From: Spirochaetales bacterium
GTDB lineage: Bacteria > Spirochaetota > Spirochaetia > SZUA-6 > RPPD01
Length of the DNA: 64,000 bases
Reading direction: 5' to 3'
Assembly: GCA_016929065.1 (NCBI GenBank)
Contig: JAFGJO010000002.1
Span: forward strand, 62,001 to 126,000
The notes beneath the pieces were generated by a model that saw nothing but the letters and a program-made list of their open reading frames with translations, was not told where the DNA came from and made no database searches. The position numbers were made by a program, and so were the translations under genes. Positions within the stretch are counted from its first letter, which is position 1. Each line of letters opens with the position of its first letter. Below are positions 26,194 to 35,185 of this stretch, one piece after another.

Positions 26194-27870
26194 ATGAAAA
26201 TAGTAATCAAGTGTCTGGTAATTGTATGCAGCATGATGATATTGTCCTGTCCCCCTCCCGGTTCAGGCACGTCCGGCTGGAATCCTCCTGTTCTGCCGCC
26301 GGCTTCCGCCAAAGCACAGATGCCCTGCGGGATAAATCTTTCGGGAATCGCCGACTGGTCCGAGGAAATTCCGTTCAAGGACATGTTCAGGATAGTCCGG
26401 CCATGGAATAATGAGAATACCTCCGGGCTCACTTTGGACGAAAACGGCTGGATCGTGTCCCTGGGGACAAATGCATCTGCCGAAGCCCTGTGGGACGCGC
26501 CGGTCAACAATCCCGGCGGAGACTTTGTCTGTCTATACGAAGGTGACGGCGATGTGGATGTTGATTCCCCGTACGGTTTTATTACCGTGACCGCCCGTAC
26601 GCCGGGCCGGATCGAGTTTACCATAGATGAAACTCTGGTACGCGCTGGAGGGAGATTTTTCTGGAATGTGATGATTACCCGCACCAATCCCGCGGATTAC
26701 GTTCGGAATATACGGGTGATGAAACGGGAATACGAAAGCAGCTATCTTGATGACCCATGGAATCCGGATTTTATTTCCCATATTGTAACCCGTTTCAACA
26801 CGCTTCGCTTCATGGACTGGCAGGCCACCAACAACTCCAGTACAGTCAACTGGGCGGACAGGAAGACCCCGGACTACTATACCCAATCGGCCGGGAATAC
26901 CGGCAAATCCGCTGCTGTTGCAATTGAATACATGGTGGATCTGTGCAACCGGACGGGGTCGAATGGCTGGTTTTGCATGCCGCATTTGGCCGACGATGAC
27001 TATATGCAGCAGTTTGCCGCGTATCTGCGCGACAATTTAAACAGCGGGCTTACAATCTACATAGAGTATTCCAATGAGTGCTGGAACTGGACATTCGAAC
27101 AGGCTGGATACTGCCACGTGCAGGGTGTGGCGCAGAATTTGGACCCTGACGAATGGACTGCCTGGCGAAGATTTTACGCAAAGCGCAGTATCGAAATGTT
27201 CACTATTTTTGAATCAGTCTTTGCCGGGCAGACCGACAGGCTGGTGAAAGTGTTGGCCAGCCAGGGGGCCTGGTATGACATGACAGGCCGTGTACTCAAT
27301 TATGTCTATCCCGACGGCACAGGCCGGAGCGCAGCACAGCACGCGGATGCTCTGGCTATTGCCCCGTATTTTGGTTCCGATGCCCACGCTGCGCCCGGAT
27401 CAGATTCCTGGAATCTCACCCAGCTTTTCAATTATCTGGATGCCGAGGTAAACGGCCTGGGTACTCCCGGTGCGGGGGATACAGTCCGGCGCTGGATGAT
27501 CGACAATTATCAGGCGTTTATTAATCCCGGGGATGCGCTTGACCAGCCCAACCTCAATCTGCGTCTTATTGCCTATGAGGGGGGGCAGCACCTGCTTCCA
27601 TTACGCGAGGCCGATGGCGAGCATGATCAGGCAAAACTTGAGCTTTATCGCCGCGCGCAGAGCGATCCGCGGATGTACACGCTCTACAAACAGTACCTGA
27701 CCCACTGGCGCGAGGCCGGCGGCGAGATGTTCGCGATGTTTTCCTCGGTGGGCAACTGGGGCGAGTGGGGCTACTGGGGGCTTCTTCCCAACCTGGCGGA
27801 TTCACCTGCTGCCTCGCCCAAATACGCGGCGGTGCTGGAATGGATGGATGAAAATCCGGTGTGGTGGTGA
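26194..27870 (+). CDS. Large lipoprotein, clan GH-A-like glycoside hydrolase candidate
   Basis: 558 residues with a lipoprotein signal (lipobox LSC). Two motifs match the acid pair of (beta/alpha)8 glycosidases: YIEYSNECWN near residue 288 (the NE acid/base signature) and LIAYEGGQ near residue 457 (candidate nucleophile Glu). Between them lies barrel-like sequence with GWFCMPHLADDDYM and DALAIAPYFG. Related proteins in environmental bacteria are often labelled cellulose-binding without proof. I infer a surface enzyme or binding protein for a polysaccharide. The start is chosen by GGAG 6 bases upstream. The gene is richer in G+C than the flanking DNA. Confidence 0.65.
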   Translation: MKIVIKCLVIVCSMMILSCPPPGSGTSGWNPPVLPPASAKAQMPCGINLSGIADWSEEIPFKDMFRIVRPWNNENTSGLTLDENGWIVSLGTNASAEALWDAPVNNPGGDFVCLYEGDGDVDVDSPYGFITVTARTPGRIEFTIDETLVRAGGRFFWNVMITRTNPADYVRNIRVMKREYESSYLDDPWNPDFISHIVTRFNTLRFMDWQATNNSSTVNWADRKTPDYYTQSAGNTGKSAAVAIEYMVDLCNRTGSNGWFCMPHLADDDYMQQFAAYLRDNLNSGLTIYIEYSNECWNWTFEQAGYCHVQGVAQNLDPDEWTAWRRFYAKRSIEMFTIFESVFAGQTDRLVKVLASQGAWYDMTGRVLNYVYPDGTGRSAAQHADALAIAPYFGSDAHAAPGSDSWNLTQLFNYLDAEVNGLGTPGAGDTVRRWMIDNYQAFINPGDALDQPNLNLRLIAYEGGQHLLPLREADGEHDQAKLELYRRAQSDPRMYTLYKQYLTHWREAGGEMFAMFSSVGNWGEWGYWGLLPNLADSPAASPKYAAVLEWMDENPVWW

Positions 27871-28231
27871 CCTCGTGTCAGGGGCTGTTTTTTTTCTTGC
27901 AGCCGGCCGTTGGTGTCCTTTAGCGGAACTATCGATTGTGTTTATTTTGGCGGGATAAAATACACCTTGAAATAAGACGTTGACACTGCTTTAGTATGTG
28001 ATTGGGAATTTAAAATACATCCCCACCGGAAAATGTACATCACAATCCGGTTTTTATTCTGGGTGTCAAGGTCATTTCTCTATTTTCCCGACACGAAAAT
28101 TTATGATCCATCCGCAGCGGGAGGTTGAATTTTTTTACCAATCCTCGTCTGTCGTTGTTGATTTCTTCTCCTGGTCTCCCTGTTATTACAATTATATCAT
28201 TGCAATAACGACTTCTCAACCGAATAATATT
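27871..28231. other. 361-base stretch, no clear gene
   Basis: After the stop of the GH-A-like gene comes GGGGCTG followed by eight T, without a good stem. On the minus strand the frame of the small peptide gene at 28232 stays open for about 60 codons beyond its TAA, down to about 28040; this may be the remainder of a longer gene cut by a nonsense mutation. Nothing else recognised. Confidence 0.35.
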
Positions 28232-28351
28232 TTAAACCACAGGAACAACCTTGATTACCTCTCCGGGCTGTACGCTTTGTGCGGCAAGAATAGAAGACAG
28301 CAGGACACTTACGACAAAAAGAACCATGACCGCACACGTATTTATCCACAT
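28232..28351 (-). CDS. Small exported peptide (39 residues), possibly truncated gene
   Basis: A very strong ribosome binding site (AGGAGGGGG) stands 4 bases before the ATG at 28351. The peptide is a signal sequence (TCAVMVLFVVSVLLSSILAA) plus about 15 residues, QSVQPGEVIKVVPVV, then TAA. Either a true small secreted peptide or the head of a longer protein interrupted by the TAA, because the same frame continues open afterwards. Confidence 0.45.
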   Translation of the reverse strand: MWINTCAVMVLFVVSVLLSSILAAQSVQPGEVIKVVPVV

Positions 28352-28515
28352 GATCCCCCTCCTGACACCCACTTTGGTACCCCGATGGTAAAAATCAAAA
28401 AAACCCGCTATCCCAAAAAAGAGAAGCGCAGAACCCACACAGGGGAAGGAAGAAACAATGCCGGCGTCTGGCCAAATTGCCGGATTCCCTGGCACAGGGC
28501 GACGCGAGAATTCGT

Positions 28516-28905
28516 TTACCAGGTGGTGGTGAACTCGCTGGTGGCGACGGCATGGACCTCGTTAGTATCGCGGTTGATTATGTACCATTCGATTTTCCAC
28601 TTGCCGTGTGTCTCTGCTCCAACGCCAAGGGTTACAACCGTGTATCCAGGAGTGTAAAACCCCCCGGGACTGCCCTCAAATGTAGCCCCGCCTGGATAGG
28701 TGATTTTATATTTGTAGTTCCATACCGGCAGACCGTTACGGTTAAGGTACGAACTGGTGGGCGGACCCGAAAGCCATGCGGCAAACACCTGATTCCCGCG
28801 GTACCGGCCTGCCAGCGCACCATTGTCGTACAATTCCTTCAGATCCCAGGCGTCACCGCGTTCTGCGATCTTGAGCACGCTTGAGTACTCAGCGTCCTGG
28901 ATCAC
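28516..28905 (-). pseudogene. Hypothetical protein with damaged 5' end
   Basis: About 130 residues of plausible protein (LKIAERGDAWDLKELYDNG, WKIEWYIINRDTNEVHAV) with no good start in frame. An AAGGAG site and ATG lie at 28931 but in another frame (MKRIPASAW then stop). A one-base gain just after that ATG would join it to the main frame. The product has no signal peptide and no recognised family. It is upstream of the small exported peptide at 28232 on the same strand. Confidence 0.45.
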
Positions 28906-29129
28906 CAGGCCGACGCCGGAATCCTTTTCATCAAGAGTTCTCCTTTCTGAAGCCTCTGTACAAGACGTATATTAATATACAATCGGGGATGCGGGGTGTG
29001 TGTAAGGAATCACTATATAAATCAGCATAAGGTGGCACGAAGAACCAAAAGCGGTTTACTCTGCACCCGGCCCCAATAAACAGGTCTGCGCTGTCCTGCA
29101 CGCTGAAATCGCGTTCACAGGATCATCGT

Positions 29130-29627
29130 TCATTTCCAGACGATTCTATACGAGTAGGAACCGGTAAAATATTCCCCGGAGTTGATCATCAATACAACCC
29201 AGAACTCCTTGCCATCCTTGACTATATGATAGACAGACCACTTTTGGCCGGACGTTACCCCTATCAGGGTTCCGCCCTGTGTTATGATGGCCTTCTCAAA
29301 GTCGCCGCGCAGCCGGGCCTCACCGGGTTTCGTTTCGAGTTCAGGCTGCGGCCTGAACAACAATGCCATGGATTTTCCCTCGATATGAAGAGTCTCGATG
29401 GTCTCTCCCTTGACGATGTCCACGTCAAACACTGCGGCTGCCTCACTGCCTTCGAGTATATAGTAACCGGGCATCCTCGGAATGAGCGGGTGGTCCTTGT
29501 ATCCGGTCGCATCTTCCTCCGCAGCTGGGAGATTGGCAGCCATCATGCCAAACAATGCCGCTATCACAATGGTGAATATCTTTTTCGTGGGAATATCCTG
29601 TAAAATTCTGTTTTTGCTTATGGTCAA
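29130..29627 (-). CDS. Exported protein, DUF4892-like
   Basis: 165 residues from a TTG start that follows AGGAAGGA; an in-frame ATG at 29723 gives an unlikely N-terminus. A signal peptide (KKIFTIVIAALFGMMAANLPAA) is followed by YKDHPLIPRMPGYYI, close to the opening of DUF4892 domains (KDHPLIPRYPGS-type), and by GDFEKAIITQGG and YHIVKDGKEFWVV later. In other bacteria this domain often precedes an OmpA domain; here it ends alone. Periplasmic location and unknown role. Family match is made by eye. Confidence 0.6.
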   Translation of the reverse strand: MTISKNRILQDIPTKKIFTIVIAALFGMMAANLPAAEEDATGYKDHPLIPRMPGYYILEGSEAAAVFDVDIVKGETIETLHIEGKSMALLFRPQPELETKPGEARLRGDFEKAIITQGGTLIGVTSGQKWSVYHIVKDGKEFWVVLMINSGEYFTGSYSYRIVWK

Positions 29628-30214
29628 GTATCCTTCCTGTAGTTTTGCTCCGCATTGGGAGGTTGTTGGAATGGTTCCACTTTCCCATAACCTGATAGCG
29701 GACTGATTATAGTCACGTGCCACTATATCTCATACCCGGCGCCATTGCAACGAAAGAGAATTGTGATTGTGGTGAAAGTATGCTCCAGTCTGCGTCAAAG
29801 ACCTGCAGCGGTATGGACCTGTATCCGTTTCATCCCTGGGCCGGCCTAAAAGCCACCTTGCGTTGATTGGGGTTCTATCGATCGTCGGTTGCCGAGGTGA
29901 TGGATAAACGAGGGATCGCTGTCGTTGAGAAAGGAAACCACGACACCGGCCAAGCTGCGCACGCTCTGGCCGGATAGAGGGCTGGATGCGATAGGAGTTT
30001 ATGCCTGGAAGACGGGCATAAACTCCTGCCAGGCGGAACGCAGTGACGCTACACCCCAGGGCACCGATCCGGTCTTCGCCGGCACTAAAGGCCGCGCTGT
30101 TTGTCAACTATTCGCGCAAACTCGACGAAAAAGGCAATGGACTGGATGAGCCCGGGCAAAGAGATTTTTAAAAAAAGGGATGCCATTTTTCTGTTTTTCA
30201 TTTAGACTGATTTC
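29628..30214. other. 587-base stretch without a supported gene
   Basis: It contains the 12-bp perfect hairpin at 29994-30026. No other frame has a ribosome binding site or recognisable product, and no promoter of good quality was found ahead of the AAA+ gene at 30215. Confidence 0.4.
29994..30026. repeat. Perfect 12-bp inverted repeat (hairpin)
   Basis: GGAGTTTATGCC (29994-30005) and GGCATAAACTCC (30015-30026) are exact complements with a 9-base loop. There is no T run on either side, so it is not a standard terminator. It could be a protein-binding palindrome, a recombination remnant or an RNA structure. Confidence 0.8.
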
Positions 30215-32077
30215 ATGCTGACCGCCGATGGAAAAAAACAGATAGAACGTGAACTCGAAAAAAATATAACCGGTAAAGAAACTGTCTGTGCCCGATTATC
30301 CGGGGACATTGTTGTTGGGGATGCTGTTCCCGAAACAGAAACCGGGGTTCCGGGGATTGTCTTCTGTACAAATAAACGGCTGCTGTTTGTTTTTATTAAA
30401 AATAAGAAAACAGAATGTATTGATGCCTCTTTCAAGGACATGGATACCTTCTCATCGGAATTAAAGCAGGCACAGCCTGTACTTACCGCGACAACAAAAA
30501 AAGAGTCCATAACATTCTCCTCTGATGGTTCGGATGATGAGGTGAGGGAATTTATTGAGGCGGTCAGAAAAGCTATTAATGATCAAAAGGAAAAAGTTGT
30601 CTTTTTCGACTACAGTTCAAATTACGATTTTCTGGTGATTGAGGCCAGTAAAATACTGAACAGTCTGAATGCGTATTTCAACAAGGAAAACAGCGAGTTC
30701 TGCCGCGTTTTTGTCAATGACATGATCGTCCTGTCTTTCTTGATCATCGGAACCAAAAAACTGCTCAGCGAGAAAGAAATATTTTTTATGACCCTCAATC
30801 TTCTTCCTTTGCATCAGCAGATCGATGAAAAAAGCAAGGACAAAGTCCTGGGAATAATCAACAAATTTGATCTGGAAGATGTGGATAAGGTAACTGCCTT
30901 GTGGCCGAAGATCGCGCGGTTTTTTCCGGAGAGTGTCAAGGAAGAAATTACCTCATTTCAGTCGCTCGACTTTTTATTGGAGGTCGATGCGGGAAGCGGG
31001 ACAAACCACTACACCAAAATCCGCACGCTCATGTTCAATTATGTGCAGTGCCTGATAAAGGCAGACGGCAAGATCACCGAAGCTGAAATACAGGTAGAAG
31101 AGCAGTGCAATAAAATACTGTTTCATGACAAACAGGAGACAGTTTCCCTTCCGGGAAAAGAGCCGTCAGCCAGGCCCGGGGAGAAAACGCAGGCGCAAAA
31201 GGAAATAAAGACACCGGTCAGGGAGCCTGAGGAAACGCTTGAATCGGTATTGGGAAAAATAGATGAACTTGTCGGCATGAAGAACATTAAACAGGAAATC
31301 AGTACCCTGGTGAACCTGATAAAAATCCGAAAGGCCAGGGAGGAGCGGAACTTGCCGGTTTCGAAAATCTCCCTCCACGCGGTATTTCACGGCCCGCCCG
31401 GAACCGGAAAAACGACGATCGCCCGGCTTTTGGGAAAAGTGTACAAGACCCTCGGGCTGTTGAAAAAAGGGCACATCATCGAAACTGACCGTGCCGGGCT
31501 GGTGGCAGGCTATGTCGGGCAGACAGCCATTCAGGTGAATACAATAGTGGAACAGGCGCTGGATGGAATATTGTTTATCGACGAGGCCTATGCATTGAAA
31601 CCAAAAGGCACGGGAAATGATTTTGGACAGGAAGCGATCGATACCATACTCAAACGAATGGAAGACAACCGTGACCGGCTGGTGGTGATTGTCGCCGGAT
31701 ACCCGGATGAAATGAAGGATTTTATCGAATCCAATCCTGGATTAAAATCCCGCTTCAGCAGATATTTCTATTTTAAGGACTACAAACCCGAAGAATTGAT
31801 AAAAATCTTTGAAATATTCTGCAAAAATGCTGCATACAAAATAACCAAAACAGCAAAATCAAAACTGCTGGAGCTGTTGAAAACGTTATATCTGAAAAAG
31901 GACAGAATGTTCGGGAATGGAAGGCTTGTACGTAATATCTTTGAAAAAGTCATTGAAAACCAGGCGAACCGGCTGGTGAAAATAAGTGCCCTCACTGATG
32001 AAGTCCTGTCAACATTTCAGACAGCCGATATCCCCGATGAAAATGAACTGAACATGAGTCCGGATCAGAAAACGTGA
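30215..32077 (+). CDS. CbxX/CfqX-type AAA+ ATPase with N-terminal PH-like and TerB-like regions
   Basis: 620 residues in three parts. Residues ~20-110 look like a bacterial PH-like domain (VCARLSGDIVVGD, IVFCTNKRLLFVFI). Residues ~125-310 are helical and contain YVQCLIKADGKITEAEI, the aDG...E signature of TerB-like domains. Residues ~340-600 are the AAA+ domain of the CbxX/SpoVK group: Walker A GPPGTGKTT (near 392), Walker B ILFIDEAYAL (near 453), arginine finger region KSRFSRY. Such ATPases remodel protein complexes. It converges on the ABC transporter genes and lies close to telA, matching the known linkage of TerB, TelA and CbxX proteins in predicted stress systems. No clear ribosome binding site. 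Confidence 0.82.
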   Translation: MLTADGKKQIERELEKNITGKETVCARLSGDIVVGDAVPETETGVPGIVFCTNKRLLFVFIKNKKTECIDASFKDMDTFSSELKQAQPVLTATTKKESITFSSDGSDDEVREFIEAVRKAINDQKEKVVFFDYSSNYDFLVIEASKILNSLNAYFNKENSEFCRVFVNDMIVLSFLIIGTKKLLSEKEIFFMTLNLLPLHQQIDEKSKDKVLGIINKFDLEDVDKVTALWPKIARFFPESVKEEITSFQSLDFLLEVDAGSGTNHYTKIRTLMFNYVQCLIKADGKITEAEIQVEEQCNKILFHDKQETVSLPGKEPSARPGEKTQAQKEIKTPVREPEETLESVLGKIDELVGMKNIKQEISTLVNLIKIRKAREERNLPVSKISLHAVFHGPPGTGKTTIARLLGKVYKTLGLLKKGHIIETDRAGLVAGYVGQTAIQVNTIVEQALDGILFIDEAYALKPKGTGNDFGQEAIDTILKRMEDNRDRLVVIVAGYPDEMKDFIESNPGLKSRFSRYFYFKDYKPEELIKIFEIFCKNAAYKITKTAKSKLLELLKTLYLKKDRMFGNGRLVRNIFEKVIENQANRLVKISALTDEVLSTFQTADIPDENELNMSPDQKT

Positions 32078-32086
32078 ACAGAATAC

Positions 32087-32980
32087 CTACAGGGTTTGAA
32101 ATGAATCGGCATGTTTCAGGTTGAAATCTTTTATATGCTGCAGATAGTCCGGGTCAAATCCTTCGAGCCGGATTTTTTGAATTAATTCCCGGAATACTTT
32201 GGTATATTTTACATCGGTCGCGGAGATTTCCTGTTTCATGTATTTTGTGAGATCCAGGTCGGTGACAACCCGGGAACCATGTGATGCCTGATCAGATCCC
32301 CGGTCGTCGGAGTAATATCTTGAGACTGTTAAAAGCCGGGTTCCCAAAAAGACCGCCTCTTCCAGATCATGGGTGATAAAAATGATGGTCATTTTTGTTT
32401 CATCCCAGAGTTCCAGCAGATACAACTGCATGTCCTCGCGGGTTCCGGGGTCGAGCGCGCCGAACGGCTCGTCCATGAGTACGATTTTCGGATTGATGAT
32501 AAGGGTCTGGAGAATAGCGACCCGCTGCCGCATACCGCCGGAAAGTTCATGCGGATATTTTTTTTCGTGTTCAAGCAGATGCACTTTATCTAGATAGTGT
32601 CGAACTTTTTCACGGTACTCGCTTTTATTGGACCGCCATTCGAACGGGGTATGGGTGAGCTGCATTCCCAGCAGAATGTTGTCCATCACCGACAGATGCG
32701 GAAACAAAGAGTACTGCTGGTAGACCACGCCGCGGTCGGGATTGGAGAACATGGCCCGTTCCTGTTCAATATAAATTTCGCCTGATGTGGGCAGTTCCTG
32801 CCCAATGATAAGCCGCAGCAGGGTGGATTTTCCATGGCCGGAAGGGCCCACCATGGTGCAGAACTCGCCTTTTGCAAGCGAAAAGTCGATATCCTCCAGC
32901 ACGACATTTCCACCATATGCCTTATGGACATTGCTGAGGTGCAGAATATTTTTTTCAAGAAGTTTTTTTTCTTCCACCAT
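32087..32980 (-). CDS. ABC transporter ATP-binding protein (nitrate/taurine/sulfonate type)
   Basis: About 297 residues with Walker A (GPSGHGKST), the Q loop, signature [11 protein letters not shown], Walker B ([12 protein letters not shown]) and the H loop ([10 protein letters not shown]). This is the SsuB/TauB/NrtD group that powers import of nitrate, taurine, sulfonates, cyanate or amide-like compounds. The start at 32980 follows CAGGAAAC; the open frame extends further upstream only because it overlaps the permease gene. It is the last gene of the substrate-binding protein-permease-ATPase operon; the permease stop is 14 bases upstream. Confidence 0.9.
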   Translation of the reverse strand: MVEEKKLLEKNILHLSNVHKAYGGNVVLEDIDFSLAKGEFCTMVGPSGHGKSTLLRLIIGQELPTSGEIYIEQERAMFSNPDRGVVYQQYSLFPHLSVMDNILLGMQLTHTPFEWRSNKSEYREKVRHYLDKVHLLEHEKKYPHELSGGMRQRVAILQTLIINPKIVLMDEPFGALDPGTREDMQLYLLELWDETKMTIIFITHDLEEAVFLGTRLLTVSRYYSDDRGSDQASHGSRVVTDLDLTKYMKQEISATDVKYTKVFRELIQKIRLEGFDPDYLQHIKDFNLKHADSFQTL

Positions 32981-32994
32981 AATATTGTTTCCTG

Positions 32995-33822
32995 TCAATC
33001 CTTGTGGTACCAGGGGAACCGCGATTTCACCACGTAGATCAGCCCGAAATCTATCAGGAACCCGATAAGGGTAATCCAGACCACATAGGGAATGATGACA
33101 TCCATGGCCAGGTATCTGCGTACGAGAAAAATGCGGTACCCCAAACCGTTTGTCGAGGCGATTGATTCTGAGGCGATAAGATACACCCATGCAGCGCCCA
33201 GCGACAGCCGCACCGAATCTATGAGCTTGGGCAGTATCTGCGGGAAGATGATCTTCCAGGGAATCTGATGCTGTTTTGCGCCGAGGGTGAGCGATTTTGT
33301 AATCATTTCCTCGGGTATTTTCTTAACAGTGATATAAATGTCGCGGATAATCATGGGGCAGGTCCCGATGAATATCAGCATGATTTTTCCGATGTCCCCG
33401 ACGCCGAAGGTGATAAACAAAATCGGCAGGATTGCGAGGGGAGGGATGATGGAAATAAAATTGACGAAGGAGAGGCTCAGGCTTTTAAATCCGCGGAATA
33501 TTCCCATATACAGTCCGATGAACAGTCCGATACTGGAAGACAACAGAATCCCGGTCCCGATTCTTGCCAGGCTGGAGAGCGTATCATCGAGCATTAAAAG
33601 TTTGCCGCTGTCCTCGTCCGGAGTAAAGGCGTATTTGATGACCGAGTTCACCATTTTGGGGAGCGACGGAAGCAGTTTGTCATCCGGATTAATCGAAAGA
33701 CGGTAATACGACCCAAAAAAATACACTCCTACCAGCAGCAAAAAAGGCAGAAGAGCGAGCAGTATATTCAGCTTGAAACCAGGGCGTGCATGAATCCCCA
33801 GAAATCCTGGTACTTTCGGCAT
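32995..33822 (-). CDS. ABC transporter permease (SsuC/TauC-like)
   Basis: 275 residues with about six membrane helices and the cytoplasmic EAA-type loop ([20 protein letters not shown]) that docks with the ATPase. The family is the binding-protein-dependent inner-membrane component of nitrate/taurine/sulfonate importers. GGAG precedes the ATG. It sits between the substrate-binding protein gene, from which it is separated by a terminator-like hairpin, and the ATPase gene. Confidence 0.92.
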   Translation of the reverse strand: MPKVPGFLGIHARPGFKLNILLALLPFLLLVGVYFFGSYYRLSINPDDKLLPSLPKMVNSVIKYAFTPDEDSGKLLMLDDTLSSLARIGTGILLSSSIGLFIGLYMGIFRGFKSLSLSFVNFISIIPPLAILPILFITFGVGDIGKIMLIFIGTCPMIIRDIYITVKKIPEEMITKSLTLGAKQHQIPWKIIFPQILPKLIDSVRLSLGAAWVYLIASESIASTNGLGYRIFLVRRYLAMDVIIPYVVWITLIGFLIDFGLIYVVKSRFPWYHKD

Positions 33823-33833
33823 GGTGTTTACTC

Positions 33834-33864
33834 CAAAAAAATCACCCGGCTTGCCGCCGGGTGA
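33834..33864 (-). terminator. Intra-operon terminator or attenuator
   Basis: ATCACCCGGC and GCCGGGTGAT form a perfect 10-bp stem; on the minus strand it is followed by seven T. It lies between the substrate-binding protein gene and the permease gene. Partial termination here would give more binding protein than permease, a common arrangement in importer operons. Confidence 0.85.
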
Positions 33865-33873
33865 TGTAAAGAT

Positions 33874-34917
33874 TTACAGTTTTCCGTCCTGGGCCATTTT
33901 CATGTATGCAGGATCAAAGGTCATTTTGATGTTGCTTTCGTCCCCGATTACCGAAGCATCGGGAAATTTGATGCCGACATAATCTTTTGTTTTTGCCTCG
34001 GCATACAGCCCGTGATCAAATGAAAATGTCCGGACATATTCCATGGTCTGCTTTAACCGTTCGCTGTTGTTGAAGGAAACCGCTTCCGGTGCATTGTAAA
34101 ACATGGCGGTTGTTTCGAGCTGCTGCTTGAATTCCTCGACGGTTGCACCCGAGGTATTTGCCATGAAGGCAATAGCTTCTTCATATTTTTCGTGGCCTTT
34201 CTGCATGTGGGCCATGGTTTCATACCAGGCGCCGGTGAGGGCTTTTTTGAAGCTGTCTGCGGCATCTGCTTTTACGACAGTCATGTCGATAATCTCGCCG
34301 GGGATGAGTGAGGAATCAAATACCACCTTTGTGTCGGGGGCATTGCGTACCTGCATTAAAATGGGATTCCATGTCACGATCGCTGCGGTCTTGCTTGAAT
34401 CAGAAAGGTACAGGGAGCCGATGTCCGCGTCACTGGTGTTGACCAGTTTGACATCTTTTTCCGACAACCCGTTCATCTCAAGCGCCCGCGCCAGAAGGTA
34501 ATGGGACACTGACAGTTCGACCAGTTTGATTTCTCTTTCCTTGACGTCCATGACCGTGGTGCCGTTTTTAACAACAATTCCGTCGTTGCCATTGGAAAAA
34601 TCGCCAATTATCAATACGGAATTGTCAACTCCTCCGACCGCGGGAATGGTGAGAGCGTCCATATTGGTCATGGTGCATGCGTCAAATTCTCCGGCAGTAT
34701 ATAAATTAATTGATTCGATATAGTCATTGACAAGGGTCACTTCGATGGAAATACCGTATTTGTCTGCCCATTTGCTGATTATTCCCGCCTTTTGCGCATA
34801 AGCCCAGGGTTCCCACCCGGTATAATGCGACCATGCGAGTTTAAATGTCGGTTTTGAAGGCTGACAGCTCACTACAAGCAGTATTGAAAGAACAGCAATA
34901 AATAGAATTTTTTTCAT
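33874..34917 (-). CDS. ABC transporter substrate-binding lipoprotein (NMT1/THI5-like, urea-carboxylase-region type)
   Basis: 347 residues; strong GGAGGAG site, lipobox VVSC. The mature part begins KLAWSHYTGWEPWAYA and contains AGEFDACTMTNMDAL and GDFSNGNDGI, wording very close to the family of binding proteins found beside urea carboxylase genes (TIGR03427 type). No urea carboxylase gene is in this window, so the ligand is open: urea, another amide, or an unrelated small anion. It is first in the importer operon and divergent from the SBP-OmpA operon, with 268 bases between. Confidence 0.88.
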   Translation of the reverse strand: MKKILFIAVLSILLVVSCQPSKPTFKLAWSHYTGWEPWAYAQKAGIISKWADKYGISIEVTLVNDYIESINLYTAGEFDACTMTNMDALTIPAVGGVDNSVLIIGDFSNGNDGIVVKNGTTVMDVKEREIKLVELSVSHYLLARALEMNGLSEKDVKLVNTSDADIGSLYLSDSSKTAAIVTWNPILMQVRNAPDTKVVFDSSLIPGEIIDMTVVKADAADSFKKALTGAWYETMAHMQKGHEKYEEAIAFMANTSGATVEEFKQQLETTAMFYNAPEAVSFNNSERLKQTMEYVRTFSFDHGLYAEAKTKDYVGIKFPDASVIGDESNIKMTFDPAYMKMAQDGKL

Positions 34918-35054
34918 GGAATACTCCTCCTCCTCGGATAATTATTTTAATTGTTGGCTGTTGGATGCAAAACAGTAATTTGCATGTAGAAAGATTGTAG
35001 ATTCTTCAATTGTAAATGTCAATTGTTATTTTCCTGTGTATCGAATTAACTGTA

Positions 35055-35083
35055 TTGCGGAAACAAACGGTTATTGCTATTAT
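35055..35083 (+). promoter_or_regulatory. Promoter of the SBP-OmpA/TelA operon
   Basis: TTGCGG (35055-35060), a 17-base spacer and TATTAT (35078-35083), giving a predicted ~95-base leader before the gene at 35186. The leader includes GGAGG just before the start codon. Confidence 0.45.
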
Positions 35084-35185
35084 TAATGGAAAAGGGAATC
35101 TGCATATTATTATTGATGAAAAAACTATTTTGGACGTACCGGGTTATACCATGATTTGATTTTAAAATGAGTATGGAGGAAAAAG

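Noticed and set aside
27998-28657. Plus-strand frame of 219 codons
   Set aside because: No ribosome binding site, low-complexity product, and opposite the better supported small gene at 28232-28351 and the damaged gene at 28516.
29730-30149. Overlapping frames on both strands in the non-coding stretch before the AAA+ gene
   Set aside because: Neither has a start site or recognisable product, and one contains the hairpin.
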